In this document: positions 9,627 through 18,336 of the stretch, in pieces
How positions within the stretch are numbered: position 1 is the stretch's first letter
How the letters are laid out: the number at the start of each line of letters is the position of its first letter
Assembly: GCF_900167185.1 (NCBI RefSeq)
Contig: NZ_FUWM01000014.1
Location: 1 to 64,000, forward strand
DNA from: Selenihalanaerobacter shriftii
GTDB lineage: Bacteria; Bacillota; Halanaerobiia; Halobacteroidales; Acetohalobiaceae
Reading direction: 5' to 3'
DNA length: 64,000 nucleotides
The notes under the pieces: model-generated
Told to the model about the DNA's origin: nothing
The model's input: the letters and a program-made list of their open reading frames with translations, nothing else
The model's database searches: none
Program-made: the position numbers and the translations under genes

Positions 9627-9694
9627 TTGTTAGTGTCAGATCCTTTTTAAGCTAATAATATCTAGTATAAATTTACTGACATTGTCACTAACAA
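9627..9694. repeat. inverted repeat with TGAC-rich sequence
   Basis: TTGTTAGTG (9627-9635) and CACTAACAA (9686-9694) are perfect inverted copies, with further CTGACA/TGTCAG matches inside. The same vocabulary (CTGACACT, CACTAACA, CTGATAACT) recurs at 10160-10345. It may end the EamA transcript or be part of a dispersed degenerate repeat. Confidence 0.5.
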
Positions 9695-9721
9695 CTGATA
9701 ACTAAAAAGGGGGTGAGATGA

Positions 9722-9919
9722 TTGTTAATTATAGATCGGTTTGAAGGAGAAAGGGCTATTATAGAAGGTGATAAAGAAGTTTTTGAAGTGCCAAAGTCTG
9801 TCTTACCCCAGGAAGCTAAAGCAGGAGATGTAATTAAAATTATAGTAGATAAAGATGCAACTGAAGAAAGAAAGAAGCGAATAGGGGAGTTAAGTGATGA
9901 TTTATTTACAGATGAATAG
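9722..9919 (+). CDS. DUF3006 family small protein
   Basis: 65 aa, TTG start placed 7-8 bases after GGGGGTGAG; no in-frame ATG is available. It matches DUF3006 in size and pattern: IIDRFEG at the start, a hydrophobic core strand, PKSVLP and AKAGDVIKI. It is probably a small beta-barrel. Function is unknown; members often sit beside DNA uptake or beta-lactamase-fold genes, but none is adjacent here. Confidence 0.78.
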   Translation: MLIIDRFEGERAIIEGDKEVFEVPKSVLPQEAKAGDVIKIIVDKDATEERKKRIGELSDDLFTDE

Positions 9920-9932
9920 CAGCGATTAGTTA

Positions 9933-9963
9933 AGTCAGGGAAGTTTTTCTCTGGCTTTTTTTG
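9933..9963 (+). terminator. Rho-independent terminator after the DUF3006 gene
   Basis: GTCAGGGAA pairs with TTCTCTGGC (with G-U pairs) and is followed by a seven-T run. Confidence 0.75.
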
Positions 9964-10028
9964 ATTTTAAAAGGAGATTATTTTAAAAAATTTAAATTAA
10001 TCAAGAAAAAGATTGTAGAGATACCGTT

Positions 10029-10142
10029 GATTATCTCAAATAGAATTATATTATCTCGAAGACTGACGATGCCTATAAGAATTTAGCCGAAATTGCTTTT
10101 GGAAAAGTGGTGGACAATCATGGTTATTTGAGAATTTTTTGA
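10029..10142 (+). pseudogene. possible short gene relic in intergenic DNA
   Basis: In one frame the sequence reads DYLK-stop-NYIISKTDDAYKNLAEIAFG and on to DNHGYLRIF-stop. The composition is protein-like, but there is an internal stop and no start or ribosome site. I do not recognise the parent protein. The call is weak; it could be chance in AT-rich DNA. Confidence 0.25.
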
Positions 10143-10154
10143 GAATCGTATGGT

Positions 10155-10345
10155 ATAATGAGTTGTCAGTTTTCAGTGGCAGTCATCAGTAAGTTATAAG
10201 ATTGAAATGATATACGAAAGGAGGGAAGTTAATTATTAGACACAGACTGACGCAGACGAGACACAGACTAAAAATAGATAACAAATGACAGATTATAAAT
10301 AAGAGCTGACACTTACACTAACCACTGACACTAAACAAAGGGGGG
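10155..10345. repeat. degenerate TGAC/ACTGACA-rich intergenic repeats
   Basis: The stretch between the relic and the lipoprotein gene is built from imperfect units such as GTCAGTTTTCAGTGGCAGTC, GACACAGACTGACGCAGACG, CTGACACTTACACTAACCAC and TGACACTAAAC. They resemble the inverted repeat at 9627-9694. No coding frame is evident. A perfect TATAAT with a poor -35 lies at the left edge. Confidence 0.5.
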
Positions 10346-10353
10346 ATGAGAGA

Positions 10354-11457
10354 TTGAAGAAGATTAACAAGGTATTAATATTACTTTTAGCACTTACTTT
10401 AATATTAACATTAACTGCATGCACAGAAGAGCGTAGTAATGCTAAACAAACTCTGCAAGATAACCAAAAGATACAGGCTAAGAGTAAAGAAACTAATAAT
10501 AAACAGGATAAGAGTGAACAAGAGCCATACTATAAATTATCAAAAGAGCAACAAGAGAAGGTATATTTAGTCGTTAAAGTCATAAGAGAAGATGTAGATT
10601 CCGGAAAAAAGCACGTAACAAGAATAGAGAAGTATGATAACCAAGATAGACTATTGAGTGAAGTAGATAAGAATGAAAAAGGTGAAGTAACTGGTTACGA
10701 AAAGTATGAGTATGATGACGAGGGAAGACTGATTAAGAAAGCAGATACAAAATTATTTATGGGAGATCAAATAAATATATTTAAGGTTTACAATTATAAT
10801 CAAGCTGGAAGAAAGAAAGGTTATATAATTAAAACAGCTAGAAAAGGTTCAAAGCTAGGAAAAGGGATCTATGAGTATTATGATAATGGGAAACTAAAGT
10901 ATAAGTACACAGAAGATATACTTAACGGACTAGTTAAGAAGTTTTATTACAATAAAAAAGGAGAAAAAACAAAAGTAATAGATGACAGTGATGGTATCTT
11001 TGAAATACATACAGTTTCTAGCTTTAAAAGAGAGTATGATGAGCAAGGAAGAATGATAAAAGAGACAGAGATAAAGACTATTAAGGACACAGGAGAAGAA
11101 ATTATAGATGTAAGTCATTTTAATAAATTTGGTAAGATAACAAAATCAATAACAAAAAATGAGAATACAACAAAGTTTTGGTTTGAATGGGAGTATGATG
11201 AGAATGGTAATGAGATAAAATTTGTGTCTAGAGATAGTAATGGAACTATAAAGAGAATTAGAAAAAATAAATATGATAAGAATGGAAATAAAATAGAGGA
11301 TTTCAGAAGGGCAAGAAAGGATAATGGGGAATTTTGGATATTTCTTTGGGTGAATAATAAATATAATGAAGAGGGAGATATAATTAAGTCAATAGAAAAA
11401 GATAAAAAGGGAATCCCATTAATCATTACTTATTATAAATATCAAATTATCAAATAA
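10354..11457 (+). CDS. lipoprotein with YD-like (RHS-type) repeats
   Basis: 367 aa, TTG start after GGGGGATG. A type II signal peptide is clear: a basic N-terminus, a hydrophobic stretch and a lipobox LTAC with lipidated Cys23. A Lys/Glu-rich linker follows. The rest consists of repeats of the type YDxxGRxIKE or YDxNGNxIK (from about residue 90 to the end), as in RHS/YD and toxin_WD-like lipoproteins. It is probably anchored on the outer face of the membrane. It directly precedes the large DUF4280 protein, 18 bases before that gene's start, so the two are likely co-expressed. An immunity or partner role is possible but unproven. Confidence 0.8.
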   Translation: MKKINKVLILLLALTLILTLTACTEERSNAKQTLQDNQKIQAKSKETNNKQDKSEQEPYYKLSKEQQEKVYLVVKVIREDVDSGKKHVTRIEKYDNQDRLLSEVDKNEKGEVTGYEKYEYDDEGRLIKKADTKLFMGDQINIFKVYNYNQAGRKKGYIIKTARKGSKLGKGIYEYYDNGKLKYKYTEDILNGLVKKFYYNKKGEKTKVIDDSDGIFEIHTVSSFKREYDEQGRMIKETEIKTIKDTGEEIIDVSHFNKFGKITKSITKNENTTKFWFEWEYDENGNEIKFVSRDSNGTIKRIRKNKYDKNGNKIEDFRRARKDNGEFWIFLWVNNKYNEEGDIIKSIEKDKKGIPLIITYYKYQIIK

Positions 11458-11475
11458 TAGGAGGAGGTGAAACTA

Positions 11476-14400
11476 TTGTCAAAAATAGTATATTATTATG
11501 AGAATGAATTTTATGTAAGAGAAGATTGGCAGGAACGTAAAGAGGGGAAATTTTGGGCAGAATGTCCATATCCTGAAACAGCTGAAAAGCAAATTGAAAA
11601 GCTAGCAACATCTTACACCAACGCCCTAAACAACGCCGAATGGATAGCCGAAGGCGAAGCTAAACAGGCTTTTTTATCTGCAAGTGATGTGATAGTTACC
11701 TTCTTTTCATCTAAGGATGATTCAATGCAATCATTATTTGGAGAGTTAGATAATATGAAGAAGGAATACAAAGAACTTATAACAGGTAGTCCAGTTGTAA
11801 TGTTTGATTATTTATCTAAGGAGATGCCAGACTCTTTAGATGGTGAATTTATAAAAGAATTAGAAATTAAAGATAATAACGGAGCTAATAGTCAAACTTC
11901 ACAAAGTTTGATAGAAACTTATCAGAAAGGAAAACAAGTTAAAAATACCTATAAGTTATTCTCAACTACTAAAGATTTGGTAGAATTAAAGAAAGGAATG
12001 ACTTTAGAAAGACAGTTAGCTAAGCAAGTAAAGGAAGCTGGAAAGCTAGGAAATAATAAGGAGTTAAAAGATTTAAGTAAGAAATTAGAAGAACAGATTG
12101 GTCAAGACGATAAGAAGTTAGACAGCCTAAAAGATAAAGCTTCTCAAAAAGGAAAAGAACTCATTAGTGAATATTTTGCTATTTGGGCTCCCGCAGTTGT
12201 AACGGTGATGTATGAGCCAAAATACAAAGGAATAAATTGGGGTGAATTGACAGAAGAAAATCCTATAAAAGCTAAAAGATTAAAAGATGAAATAAAAGAT
12301 AGAATTATCTTTGAAGCTAGATGTAATATGTTTGCAGCTAAGGTAATGGGTTGGTTATCATCCTTAGGAATAATCTTATTAAAAGTAGGCATGACATGCA
12401 AGAATATATTAGATAAGGTAGTCTATGGAATGTTAGGACTATTAATTGTTCATTCGGCTCAATCTATTTCGAATGGAGTGAAAGCAGCCTATGGTGAATA
12501 TCTTAAGCAGAAAGAAAATGAAACTAAAGACGAAGATAAAAATAATAATGTAGATATATCATGGAAGAAGATAATTTCGTTAGGATTAGAAGTAACAAAG
12601 GATAATCTATTAGATCTAAAAAAGTATGTTGGGGCTAGTAGAATGTACTTTATATTTCCTTATGAGACTAAAGGATATAATCCAAATCAGGATATAAATT
12701 ACATAATAGTAGAGAAGAAAATAGATGCCCCAGGGGTATTTGAGGGAATGAAGACATTCTTAGCAGAGGATAGCTTAAATTCTTTAGCAGTTCAATTAGA
12801 TAATACGACTTTGTTTAATTCAAATAATCTTAGTGCAGTTACTAATAAGATAACAAATAAGGATATTTCCATAGATTATAGTAAACTTGTTAAGCAAAAC
12901 TCTCAAAACTTAGCCAAATTTGAAATTAAAAATGGAAGCACTAACTATATAGGAGTGGTAGAGCAGATAGGTCATTTTTATCAAGAACAGATAAAGGAAG
13001 AAGAAGATATAGAGTTTACAGCCTATTATAATTTTAATCAACAAGGAGATAAGAAGATTAAAGAGATTTTAGATGAAGTCTTTAATGGTGATCCTACGAA
13101 AGTATCAACTGAGAATTTAAAATATTATGATACTGCCCGAATAGATAGGAAGCTTAATTCAGAAAAGCAATCTAAAAATATCAAAAATGTAATAGTACCT
13201 AATAACAATAATAAAATTAATAGATATTTAGATGACTTAAGTAACTATTTTGGAGAAGAGTATGCTAAAAGATTACTTAAAGAAGAGACAATAATAGTAA
13301 TAACTAATGGTTCAGCAGATATGTCTCCAAATATACTTACAGTCAAGAGTATAGATATAATAGACCAAAAAGCAAAGAAGTTTGGGTTAGACTTAAGTAA
13401 CGATCCTTTATCATATAAGATAATATTAGATGAGTTGTTTAATAAGAAATTTATTAGGAATAATTGGGTAGGAAATACAATAGATAGTAACTTAGATTAT
13501 AATTATATTATCTTTGAAAAAGAGATCCAATCAAGAAATCCAGTGGATTATATTAATGATAAGAATCATAATTTCTTTAAAGTAGTTAGAAATTCAATAT
13601 TAGGTAGTATTAACTTAGAAGCTGATAACTCGCAAGATAGTACTGGGATTGATAATAAATCTAATATGAAAGAAGATAAGACAAATGATATTAAATTATG
13701 GACAGGTATAGGAATGACAAATTACTATAAGGAAGAAGAATATACTAAAGACGTGATAAAAGGGAGTAAGATAATAATTAATGGAGAGCAGATAGGTAGT
13801 AATTTAAAAAGAAGATTAGAGAATGAATATCTGATTTTAGGAGGTCAAGTTAAGTATCAGGAATATGTAGAAACTTTTAAACAAGATAATAAAAGACTTT
13901 TGGAAGTAATTTATTATTATACTTCATTTGAACATTTCTTTAAGATTTTAGAAAAAAATACTTTAAAGATTAAATATAGAATTAAATATAAAGATAAAAG
14001 TAATAGCCATAATAACAGTAACAACTCATGGAATGTATTGATGATTAGAGAATTTGATGACTTAGATTATAATATAGACTTACCAGATAAAGGTTATAGC
14101 CTTCCTGGATTAAATAATAATAGGAGATATGATTATGATAAAGCTTTAAGTAATAGTTCACTTAGCTTAGAGGGGTTTACAGATAAAGCAAGAGGCAAGT
14201 TAAAATTAAATGATACATATATCAAGGGGAAAAATTTAGAGGTATTAAGAGATAAGAAGTCAAGATTAGTCTATAAGGTAATGGAAGGAGATACATTAGA
14301 AGAGATAGTAGAGGGTTATTTAGGAGAAGCAAGTCGTTGGAGGAAATTAGAAAAAGAGGATGGTAGTAATTTTACTGAAGAAGAAGCTAAGAAGTTAAAA

Positions 14401-15255
14401 GTTGGTTCAAAAGTCTATATCCCAAACCAGCTTTCAGAAATTACAAGTTATCAAGATAAAACTAAGAATAATTATGCTAAGGATAATAGAGATAATATAT
14501 ATATCAATTATTTTAATGATAAACAAGAAACAAAGACCCTATGCATTGCTGGTTTCCAAGAAAGCGATTATGGCTTATGGGTAGAAGATAAAGCCCCTTA
14601 TTATTTAGATGGAGATAAGATAGTTAGTAAAAATGGTAAAGAAGCTTCTAAATCTGAAATACTTGCCATAGAAGAAAACAAATTTCTAGAAGAGGAAGAG
14701 CGAATTAAAGATAACTTCCTTTGGATATATCCCGAGGATACGATAATATTCCCAGATGAGAAAGAAGAAAGTGAAGAAAATAATGGCTCTCAAAAGTCTT
14801 CCAAAGCAGCAACAGCATTTACAACTAGTGGAGAAGATAATAAGAAAGATAAGAAAAAAGAAGAACAGCAAGAGCAAGAGGGTGAAGATACTTCTTCTAT
14901 TGCACGAGGTAGTGGTTCAGAAAGATTATATGTCTGCAATGGAGCAAAATTAAAGTGTAGCTTAGGTACAGGTCCAAGTACTCTAAATGTCGCAGATAAA
15001 TATCAAGTCTATATTCAAAGTAAGCCTATGGCTACTATTCAAGATACTAACATGAGTAAATTCGGTAGCAAATGTAAAAGATCTAGTGATCCAACACCGC
15101 CTTGTACTCCTAATCCGGCTGGTTCTTGGCAAGGTGGTAAGGATGATGTTACTATTCATGATATACCTACATTACTCGAAACATCTACAATAACTTGTGG
15201 TTATGGAGGCTCCATTAAGATAACTAATCCAGGGCAGAGTTTGGTAAGGGAATAG
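11476..15255 (+). CDS. large LysM + DUF4280 (PAAR-like) protein
   Basis: 1259 aa from the TTG at 11476; GGAGGTG at 11463-11469 sets this start, and the in-frame GTG at 11467 lies in it. The N-terminal part is alpha-helical and lysine-rich, with hydrophobic stretches at about residues 285-335. The middle (about 340-920) is unrecognised and Asn/Lys/Asp-rich. A LysM domain (YKVMEGDTLEEIV) lies at about 930-985. An acidic, then Lys/Glu/Gln-rich linker follows, and a DUF4280 domain with paired cysteines at about 1150-1255. DUF4280 resembles the PAAR spike tip of contractile injection machines, so a secreted or delivered effector is conceivable. No sheath, tube or baseplate genes are nearby. Confidence 0.75.
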   Translation: MSKIVYYYENEFYVREDWQERKEGKFWAECPYPETAEKQIEKLATSYTNALNNAEWIAEGEAKQAFLSASDVIVTFFSSKDDSMQSLFGELDNMKKEYKELITGSPVVMFDYLSKEMPDSLDGEFIKELEIKDNNGANSQTSQSLIETYQKGKQVKNTYKLFSTTKDLVELKKGMTLERQLAKQVKEAGKLGNNKELKDLSKKLEEQIGQDDKKLDSLKDKASQKGKELISEYFAIWAPAVVTVMYEPKYKGINWGELTEENPIKAKRLKDEIKDRIIFEARCNMFAAKVMGWLSSLGIILLKVGMTCKNILDKVVYGMLGLLIVHSAQSISNGVKAAYGEYLKQKENETKDEDKNNNVDISWKKIISLGLEVTKDNLLDLKKYVGASRMYFIFPYETKGYNPNQDINYIIVEKKIDAPGVFEGMKTFLAEDSLNSLAVQLDNTTLFNSNNLSAVTNKITNKDISIDYSKLVKQNSQNLAKFEIKNGSTNYIGVVEQIGHFYQEQIKEEEDIEFTAYYNFNQQGDKKIKEILDEVFNGDPTKVSTENLKYYDTARIDRKLNSEKQSKNIKNVIVPNNNNKINRYLDDLSNYFGEEYAKRLLKEETIIVITNGSADMSPNILTVKSIDIIDQKAKKFGLDLSNDPLSYKIILDELFNKKFIRNNWVGNTIDSNLDYNYIIFEKEIQSRNPVDYINDKNHNFFKVVRNSILGSINLEADNSQDSTGIDNKSNMKEDKTNDIKLWTGIGMTNYYKEEEYTKDVIKGSKIIINGEQIGSNLKRRLENEYLILGGQVKYQEYVETFKQDNKRLLEVIYYYTSFEHFFKILEKNTLKIKYRIKYKDKSNSHNNSNNSWNVLMIREFDDLDYNIDLPDKGYSLPGLNNNRRYDYDKALSNSSLSLEGFTDKARGKLKLNDTYIKGKNLEVLRDKKSRLVYKVMEGDTLEEIVEGYLGEASRWRKLEKEDGSNFTEEEAKKLKVGSKVYIPNQLSEITSYQDKTKNNYAKDNRDNIYINYFNDKQETKTLCIAGFQESDYGLWVEDKAPYYLDGDKIVSKNGKEASKSEILAIEENKFLEEEERIKDNFLWIYPEDTIIFPDEKEESEENNGSQKSSKAATAFTTSGEDNKKDKKKEEQQEQEGEDTSSIARGSGSERLYVCNGAKLKCSLGTGPSTLNVADKYQVYIQSKPMATIQDTNMSKFGSKCKRSSDPTPPCTPNPAGSWQGGKDDVTIHDIPTLLETSTITCGYGGSIKITNPGQSLVRE

Positions 15256-15441
15256 CAGATTGATTTCTTTAAAACAACAGGGAATTAATTACTATACGTG
15301 GAAGTGATATTATAAGCAGTTTGATTTCAATAATGTAAATAATAAATTCTACTGTAGAGACAGATATTGTCCCAGTGAATCTGATATTATTTAAATAGAT
15401 TGTGATATTTATATTATTAAAATTTGACAGGGGGGATTCAA

Positions 15442-18336
15442 TTGTCTAAAAGGTTAATCTATAGTGATATTAACTCTGTGAACGATATAGGATTAAATTA
15501 TTATTTAGAAAATGATAATTTATTATATATTCTTCCTTATTATGAAATGAAGGCTACTATGCGGGAAAAGATATGGCAGTCAGAGGATAGTCAAGCAGTG
15601 GTATTACAGAGTATGTTGTCTATTGATCAATTATTTAAAGACATTTATTATAAAGTAGATGGTAAGCGTCAGATTATTAATAATGATGACTTAAAGTATC
15701 TTTTATTTCAGTTACTGCAAGAAGAGGATTATGATTATTTTGATGAAAGTTCTACAGATTATATTTTAGAGTTTATTAATGAGATTGATGCCGAATTAGT
15801 TAATTTAGAAGAACGGAGATTAGATAAAGAAATTCTAGTTGAATTAAAAGATATTTATTATTCTTTAAAAGATAGACTAGATGAATTAAACTTTATTACA
15901 AAGTGGCAGAGTTATCAGTTTCTAATAGAAAACTTAACGAAAGCTGATTTTGTATATCTTTATCCAGAAGTTAAGAATATATTCTTAGATAGAGTTTATA
16001 TCTTCAGACCTGCTGAGTTGGAGTTGATTTTAATATTAGCAGATTGGGTAGAAGAAATGACTATATTATTAGACTATAATCCTGATAAGAAGAAATTATT
16101 TAGTGATTTAGATCCATTATTTGAAAAGTTAAAAGAAGCTGGTTTTGTAATTGAAGACTATACGGAGAAGAATAATGAATTAATTAAAAAGATATTTAGT
16201 AATGAAGTCCTAGCTGAAGATGAAAAGTATATTTGGCAAGATGAGCTTGAAAAAGAGTTAAAAATAATTGATCTTCCTAATCCAGTGCAAGAATTAGAAG
16301 TTATAGCTAAAAAGATTAGAGCTTTAGCTAAAGAAGGAGAGAATTTATCTAGAATTGGGATTGCCTTCTCTACTCCTGGTAATTATCGACCTCATTTAGA
16401 TAGGATTTTTACTCAATATAATTTACCTTATAAACGAAAAATACCTATGCCATTGATCTCGGTTTCATTAATTAAAGAATTAGTAACAGTATTAGATATA
16501 TTAACTGGTGACTTTAATAGTCAGGAGTTTTTAGCTTTAATTAGTGCAGATTTTATTAATTTAGATTCTCCATCATTATTAAGTAAGCTAGACCAAGTTT
16601 TAAAAGAAGTTAGATTTGAAGCTGTTGGATGGCATTTAATTAAATTAATTGAAGATAAGATAAGAAGTTTAGAAGATGATGAGCTAGTAACGAATCTAGA
16701 ATTTATTAAAGAGACTTTTAAATGGAGTCTAAGTAAAGAGGTAAGTTTTAAAGATTTTATTAATAAATTTATTAATATTCTTAACAAATTTGAATTAGCT
16801 GATAAATTAGAAGAATTTAAGGAAGATAGTGAAGTCATAGTTGCCTGGAATGAATTTCAGAATATAATTGCTAAATTAAATAATATAACAGATGAGAAAA
16901 GAACTTTAAAAGAATGGGTTAAAATTTTAAGGCAAGCTTTTCAGGAAGGGACTTATACTTATGATAAAAGTCAAGGAGTAGAGATTACTGGTAAGATAGA
17001 GCTTAGAAGTGGAGATTATGATTATATCTTTTTAGCTGGAATGAGCCATGATCTTTATCCAACGAGAGGTCAGAATCCATTAGATAAATACTTTAAAGAG
17101 TTAGGGATGGAATTAACAGATGATCAGGTTTTAGATAGATACCTTTTTGTTGACCATCTTCTAGGAGCAAAGAAAGGAATATTCATTACTTACTCTAAAT
17201 CAGCAAGTGAAGAGAAGGCTTTAGCTAGTTCTTGTATTGAAGAATTAAGAAGAATAGTTAAGTTAGAAGAAATGAAGGTAGAAGATAATCTTTATTCAAT
17301 TGATGAGCTGCAAAAATATTTAGGTAAGGGATTAAAAGTAGGGGAGCAATATAAATTAATCGATGATTATTCCTGGAATGAAGATTTATTAACTAAATTT
17401 AGGTTACTTAAAGATCGAAATCAAGATGAATTTTCAGCATATAATGGACAGATAGAAGACAAAAGGAATCTAAATTGGTTAGAGGAAAAATTTAATGATG
17501 ATTATGTTTATTCGGCTGATTCGTTAGGTAGTTATGCTAATTGTCCATTTAAATTCTTATTTGAGAAGATATTCAAGATTAGAAGTCTTGAGTTCTCTGA
17601 AGAGATTCAGCCTTTTGAAAGAGGTAGATTTCTACATAAAATTATGGAGAAATTTTATAATAAGTTTAGTGCTGGGAAAGTTACGGAAGATAATCAAGAA
17701 GAAGCAGCTAAATTATTATTAGAAGTTACTCAAGAGGTATTGGCTGAATACCCATTATTTAAAGAGAGTTTCTATTGGCAGACTGAAGGTGAAAGATATT
17801 TAAAAGATGAAAGCTTAGGGATAGGTTTAGAGAAAATTTTAGCTTTTGAAAGAGATAGTAGAATAAAGAATAAGAAAACTAATGAGTTTACTGTAAAAGA
17901 AGTAGAATGGGACTTTAATGAATTAGAGTTAGTCGATAATTATAAATTTAGTGGTCGGATTGACCGCATTAATTATCATGAAGAAGATTGGTTAGGAGTC
18001 ATTGATTATAAGACAGGAAGCATACGCAATCCGGTTCAGATGCCGCTTTATATTATGGCTGCCAATGAAGAGTTTAGTGAAGATATTGTTTATGGCGGTT
18101 ATTATATCTTAGACCCTAGTAAGGGGATTGGCTATAAGAAATTAAATCTCACTAATGAAATGTATAAGAGTAGTAAAAAAGCTACGGAAAGATTTAATAA
18201 TAGCTTAGAGGAAGCTAAAGAGAATATTAAAGAGTATATCACTAATATTAAAACAGGTAATTTTAAGATAGGCGAAGATGATAATGGTTGTAGTTATTGT
18301 CAATGTAAATTCATCTGTAGAAAGGAGGAAGCTTAA
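15442..18336 (+). CDS. addB: AddB-type helicase-nuclease subunit (short form)
   Basis: 964 aa from the TTG at 15442 (AGGGGGG just upstream; the TTG at 15424 lies before that site). Subunit of the AddAB double-strand-break resection machine. The C-terminal RecB-like nuclease has GRIDRINY and VIDYKTG (D855-Y-K857). Four cysteines match the AddB 4Fe-4S cluster: C701, then C950-x2-C953-x5-C959. It is shorter than typical AddB (about 1150 aa), and I see no Walker A in the N-terminus. It overlaps addA by one base. Assignment to AddB is firm from cysteines, nuclease motif and neighbour. Confidence 0.9.
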   Translation: MSKRLIYSDINSVNDIGLNYYLENDNLLYILPYYEMKATMREKIWQSEDSQAVVLQSMLSIDQLFKDIYYKVDGKRQIINNDDLKYLLFQLLQEEDYDYFDESSTDYILEFINEIDAELVNLEERRLDKEILVELKDIYYSLKDRLDELNFITKWQSYQFLIENLTKADFVYLYPEVKNIFLDRVYIFRPAELELILILADWVEEMTILLDYNPDKKKLFSDLDPLFEKLKEAGFVIEDYTEKNNELIKKIFSNEVLAEDEKYIWQDELEKELKIIDLPNPVQELEVIAKKIRALAKEGENLSRIGIAFSTPGNYRPHLDRIFTQYNLPYKRKIPMPLISVSLIKELVTVLDILTGDFNSQEFLALISADFINLDSPSLLSKLDQVLKEVRFEAVGWHLIKLIEDKIRSLEDDELVTNLEFIKETFKWSLSKEVSFKDFINKFINILNKFELADKLEEFKEDSEVIVAWNEFQNIIAKLNNITDEKRTLKEWVKILRQAFQEGTYTYDKSQGVEITGKIELRSGDYDYIFLAGMSHDLYPTRGQNPLDKYFKELGMELTDDQVLDRYLFVDHLLGAKKGIFITYSKSASEEKALASSCIEELRRIVKLEEMKVEDNLYSIDELQKYLGKGLKVGEQYKLIDDYSWNEDLLTKFRLLKDRNQDEFSAYNGQIEDKRNLNWLEEKFNDDYVYSADSLGSYANCPFKFLFEKIFKIRSLEFSEEIQPFERGRFLHKIMEKFYNKFSAGKVTEDNQEEAAKLLLEVTQEVLAEYPLFKESFYWQTEGERYLKDESLGIGLEKILAFERDSRIKNKKTNEFTVKEVEWDFNELELVDNYKFSGRIDRINYHEEDWLGVIDYKTGSIRNPVQMPLYIMAANEEFSEDIVYGGYYILDPSKGIGYKKLNLTNEMYKSSKKATERFNNSLEEAKENIKEYITNIKTGNFKIGEDDNGCSYCQCKFICRKEEA

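Noticed and set aside
14402-14953. Small frames inside the DUF4280 gene
   Set aside because: Alternative-frame shadows of Lys/Ile-rich coding sequence with no Shine-Dalgarno support.
11476-15255. Type VI or extracellular contractile injection locus
   Set aside because: Only the PAAR-like DUF4280 domain is present; no sheath, tube, baseplate or ATPase genes are nearby.
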